From Rotaria macrura (taxonomy: Eukaryota > Rotifera > Eurotatoria > Philodinida > Philodinidae), in NCBI GenBank assembly GCA_900239685.1, contig OENT01000538.1:37403-101402 (forward strand): DNA of 64,000 nt, in the 5' to 3' direction. Position 1 is the stretch's first letter, and each line of letters starts with the position of its first letter. Position numbers and translations under genes: made by a program. This document shows positions 60,074 to 64,000 of the stretch, in pieces. The notes below the pieces were generated by a model. It did no database searches. It was not told where the DNA came from and worked only from the letters and a program-made list of their open reading frames with translations.

Positions 60074-63000
60074 TTTCCTAAAATTAATATGAACAGAAAT
60101 GCAAGAGAGTCTGTGTCAAAAAGATACCTAGCTCTCCCCTGCAAAATCCACTTTTTACTTAGAAGTCAGCCTAAGCTCATTTCACTAGATCGGAATTGTA
60201 TTAAACTTTCGACAAACATTTCCATTTCCATGGAGATGTTGTGACAAGATTTTCAGTGTGTTATTATCATATGTGTGTGAAAAATTCGAAAAAAAACTCA
60301 TTTTAACTTGTCTATCTCTCTTCCTTATTCAATTACATTTCTTCTTTTTAAGCAGAGAAAAATTCTATGAAAAAAAAACTTGAGAAAAGATGATCTCATT
60401 TGAAAACCATCCTCTTTTACAATAAGAAAAAAAGTGACATTGTAGATAGACTTTTTAACATGCCTTCTGTATTTATCTACTTTATCAAACAACTGAGGAA
60501 GTTGGCTATTATAAGAATTGCATGCGAACGCTGGAAGGAACAACTACAATAATCTCAAGCGACAACGAATGAAATATATTTTCTATTTTCACTGAAAAAT
60601 AACACGCACGTCAAGCTCTGTTAAAGTTCATGAAAGCTTATTAAAATCAAAATAGTCACAAATAAAGACATTTTGTTCATCAAAGATTATACCTCAAATT
60701 ATCTTTCATTGCCATTTTCTAAGTCAAGACTCTTTCGATAAGTACTGAACTTTGACTTGAACAGAATTTCGGCAACAAAAAGCTTGGAAGAAAATGCAAT
60801 CGTATGTTACGAAAGAAAATTTAAACCCCTAATATGTAAAATGATAGTTAATTCCACAAGGATCTCACTGTGCAAAAACGGTTCTATGTTTAAATGAAAA
60901 CTAATTAGAGAACATCCCTTAGATCAGCAAAATGACAGTTATCTGAAATAGTGACTGATCGAAAAAATAATCTGTTTCTTGTACATCATATTTCTCAAAG
61001 TTTAACATTGTTTGTCATCGCAAGATCAGAAGAATATTACATATAAACCAGTTAGGAATAAGCAATAAAAATATTAGTGAGAGATTATAGTCAAGTTATC
61101 TCTTGACCAAATGTATAGGTAAGCAAAGCGTTTAGAAATATAATCTCCCTAGTAGGATAAGAGTTTTATGTCTTGTAAAACAGATTATGAATGAAAATTA
61201 TTGCTTTATAATTAGGTAGAATCTTTTCACTTTAATCCAAATTTGAGAATCGACAGATATAAAAACAAGATCACAGCGACTTTTAATAAAAGTATTTCTT
61301 TTTTTCATAGTAAGAAAAGAGATCCAAGAGCATAATTGCTAATCTTTTCAAAGGCATAAAACAACATACACTTGTCAGATTTTTTTAACTTAAAAGAGGA
61401 CTTTTTTAATAATTACAAAGGATCTCGGAATGTCGCAAAGTGAAGTTTTTATTTGATCATCATTTACATTTGTGCACGCTTCACTAATTTTAAATAAATG
61501 TATTACCTTTTATACTAATTTGATGATAACTATTCAGCTTGAACTTACCAAATCTAGCTGGAAGACGAAAGTCATTTCCCATAGAGCGCAATAGGACACG
61601 TCGCAAACAGTTGCATACAACCGTATACGTTGTAAATTATGATCCTATGCGACCGCAATATACTTTATTACTTGATGTCAGAATTGTGATCGAGTCTCGT
61701 CGTGTCGTACACAACGAAATGCAACATGTATACGAACACTATAAATGATTGTAAACGATCGTATCGACGTTCGTTAGTCATCTTATTCACACATAAGGAC
61801 TTCGTACTAACTCCTTTGCTCGTTCCTCATTTCAAATGATATAAACATTAAAATTTGAGATGCCAGTTCTCTTTGTAAGTTTCAATGATAATTTTTTCTA
61901 ATGCATAGCTTCATCCAATCATACATGTTTCGTCAAAACTGTATGACAAAAAATTATTGGCACCTCTAGCAAAACTAGGCATCCAGAATTATTTTTAATT
62001 CATACTTATCCCGTGATTAATCACTACAATTCATCTATAAAATATAAATTAAATTAATAAGAACGAAATAATACTTTTAATGCTTCATTAATTACAATAG
62101 ATAATCAAAAAATAACGAAACCATAATTTAAATAACATAATACTCATCCTTAGATTTATAGTTGCACAAAATCGAAAAGTAAATTTATTCAAATATGCTA
62201 ACATTTATTGTTCAATTTATCGCTGTAACTCATCTAAAAATAAAATACAAAATTTCATCGAAATGAATTAATGCTTACCGGCAGTTGGTGAACAAAAGGA
62301 ACAATCGATCAGAAATTATACCATTTTTAACAGAAATGCTTCTTTATAATAAAATTGTTAAGATCAAGAAGAAATGGAAAAGATTATTTCTATCGATCTA
62401 TGGTCTACTGTCCTCACACGTATAAATCAAAGTAACACCTGATTGTTATCCTCCTTTATTTTTTCAGTCTCCTTATGAGAGTTGGATTCTATCAAGCACT
62501 TATGCTGAAAATATTTCCATCCATTCTGAAAAATGACCATTTTTGCTTGAACTCACGTAAAAGAAGAAGAGGAAAATCATAGTTATCTCTCTCTATATTT
62601 TTTTTTCATCTTCGGCAAATTTCCTGAAGTGTAGTAGAAATATGATTCAATGAATTTCTACAAATGTCGAATAGATATCTCCTTACTATATGTTAATCAT
62701 CTTTTCTTGATTTTTGATGGGAAACGACTGGTAATTTAGTCATCTCCATTAAAAAATAATTTTTGCTTAACTTGGTGAGTCATGAAAGATGTCTGAAAGA
62801 AGCATAATGACTTATTGATTTTTGAGAATATTATCTACTCTGCATCTTGTTTTAAAGAAGAAAAACACACGATCCAAATACGATTGTATACGATAGGTGG
62901 TGTATGCCGTGGTCGTCTACAACCATCTTATATCAGCATATTACATCGTATCCAACTATCCTATACGATCGTTGTTGCTTGTCGTGTCTTTTTGCAAACA

Positions 63001-63427
63001 ATATGGTATCAAGTCGTCGATTTTGAACATTGGCGCATATGAAATTATTCAGAAGAACGTAAAAAACTATAAGAGAATCTTTGTTTTGAGTCTTTCACAG
63101 AAAAACAATTCAGCAAACCATGAAGCTTAATTGATGTTGTAATGGACGGAGAAAAAGTATTATATGAATTTGATCGTTTGAGGAATTTCTTGAAAAATGA
63201 TTCGAAATATTTTTTCTTTCAAAAGTGCATTGAAATGTAGATAGTGTGACGCCGTCATTTTCAGTATAACATATACACTCTAATGCGTTTTGACACCGAA
63301 TAAGAGGCGTCAGCATCTACTTAAAAGTCAAAGTATATCTGATATAATGTGTCATATCCCATTTTAGTAAGCTGGGCTCTCTATACAATTCAATATAGTT
63401 CAAGGATTTGTTTCCACTGTTTATACT
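60074..63427. other. Non-coding stretch with two decayed repeat traces
   Basis: No gene seen. At about 62866-62995 the ends are loosely complementary (ACACGATCCAAATACGATTG against the complement of the region ending TTGCTTGTCGTGT) with CGTATA-type motifs inside. A similar patch lies at about 61592-61790 (ACCGTATACG, ACGATCGTATCGACGTTCG). Both look like old MITE remnants distantly like family A. Confidence 0.4.
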
Positions 63428-63934
63428 AGAGCTCCGAGTGGGATGGGATGGGATAAATATTCTTCAAACGTCCTATCCCATCCCATATCATCCCATGAGA
63501 TTTTCATGCAATATAAAATTCTATTGCTTGTCAAATATTTTGCAATATTTTCATATTGCTGAAAGCTCTTTTATTTTTTCACTTTTCAAATACAATCTAT
63601 TTTAACAAATACAAGAATAATTAAATTATTTATTTTCGTATATGCTCGACAGCACTAAAAAAGTAATTAGCATAACAACAATGCATTAGAACCACATTAT
63701 TCTTAAAAGGAAATCGACTGTTTTTTAATTTCACTTCTTACCTTTCAGATTCATCGCAACATTCAAGGACATTTAAAGTCGTAATTCCTTGTCAAGGAAC
63801 TGTTCCGGAGCTAAATGATTACACAGTGAAGCAGTGCAGAAAAGAAATCATGTTTTCTTTATGAGATTCAGAGGTATATCAAGATTCTCAAAAAAGAAAA
63901 TTACCGAAATTTCGAAAGTTCCTGTCAGAACCCA
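63428..63934. mobile_element. hAT-like element, family F, copy 2 (interrupted)
   Basis: Begins AGAGCTCCGAGTGGGATGGG and from about 63497 follows the copy at 41711 with about 98% identity. It breaks off at CAGAACCCA (63934), where a family A MITE starts; the uninterrupted copy continues CAGAACCCAAGCGC (about 42286-42299). The rest lies beyond the MITE, outside the window. The left 8-bp target copy cannot be verified. Confidence 0.85.
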
Positions 63935-64000
63935 CCCAGGTCGAAAACCTACGATCGTTTACGACAGTAAACTACAAAATACGGCAGAAAACGACCAACG
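63935..64000. mobile_element. CpG-rich palindromic MITE, family A, left end (copy A3)
   Basis: Starts CCCAGGTCGAAAACC like copy A2 and continues with ACGATCGTTTACGAC and ATACGGCAG motifs up to the window end. It is inserted in the family F element, so it is younger than that copy. Confidence 0.75.

Noticed and set aside
61539-61748. 69-codon plus-strand frame
   Set aside because: Overlaps a decayed repeat with CGTATA motifs; no family resemblance.
1-64000. tRNA, rRNA or CRISPR arrays
   Set aside because: B-box-like GGTTCGA strings (for example near 33188 and 34848) lack a matching A box and cloverleaf; no regularly spaced identical short repeats were seen.

Overview
This is a eukaryotic, strongly AT-rich nuclear segment with spliceosomal genes. 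Most introns are very short (44-85 bp, GT-AG). The gene content is animal: TRAF, TENT5, dual-specificity phosphatase, RABL6, KCMF1, TAF6 and rhodopsin-type GPCRs. Short introns, a bacterial-looking DKNYY-type repeat protein, near-identical GPCR paralogues with an unusual DQY motif, and many small non-autonomous DNA transposons best fit a bdelloid rotifer (Rotaria/Adineta-like). That assignment is inference; no marker gene proves it.

Layout. 1-2786: repeats (the end of a CpG-rich palindromic MITE, a GGATCC-rich MITE, foldback-like repeats). 2787-4465: four-exon TRAF-like E3 gene. 4466-14837: about 10 kb with no gene that I can see. 14838-27152: gene-dense plus-strand cluster of TENT5/FAM46 poly(A) polymerase, DKNYY-repeat protein, DUSP, RABL6, KCMF1 and a four-TM protein. 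RABL6 and KCMF1 are only 170 bp apart. 27153-31498: non-coding, with a hAT-like MITE carrying an exact 8-bp target-site duplication (TSD). 31499-40718: minus-strand genes TAF6 (two exons, 1.48-kb intron), a Ser-rich unknown and a coiled-coil unknown, plus a decayed C2-domain copy on the plus strand at 35.9 kb. 40719-64000: transposon-rich, with only two genes. These are paralogous GPCRs, 339 codons each, with the same exon lengths, about 13 kb apart. Around them lie at least four hAT-like elements with 8-bp TSDs, three palindromic MITEs, a large inverted repeat, and a 5'-truncated LINE with a 17-bp TSD into which a MITE later inserted.

How the genes relate. There is no single pathway. Most are housekeeping or regulatory genes: transcription initiation (TAF6), mRNA tailing (TENT5), ubiquitin ligation (KCMF1, TRAF) and signalling (DUSP, RABL6, GPCRs). 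A pyrimidine-rich tract ending in AG lies within about 25 nt upstream of many start codons. This would fit spliced-leader trans-splicing, known in bdelloids, or 5'UTR introns. Exon joins were deduced by reading frame, splice motifs and remembered family alignments; no search was run.
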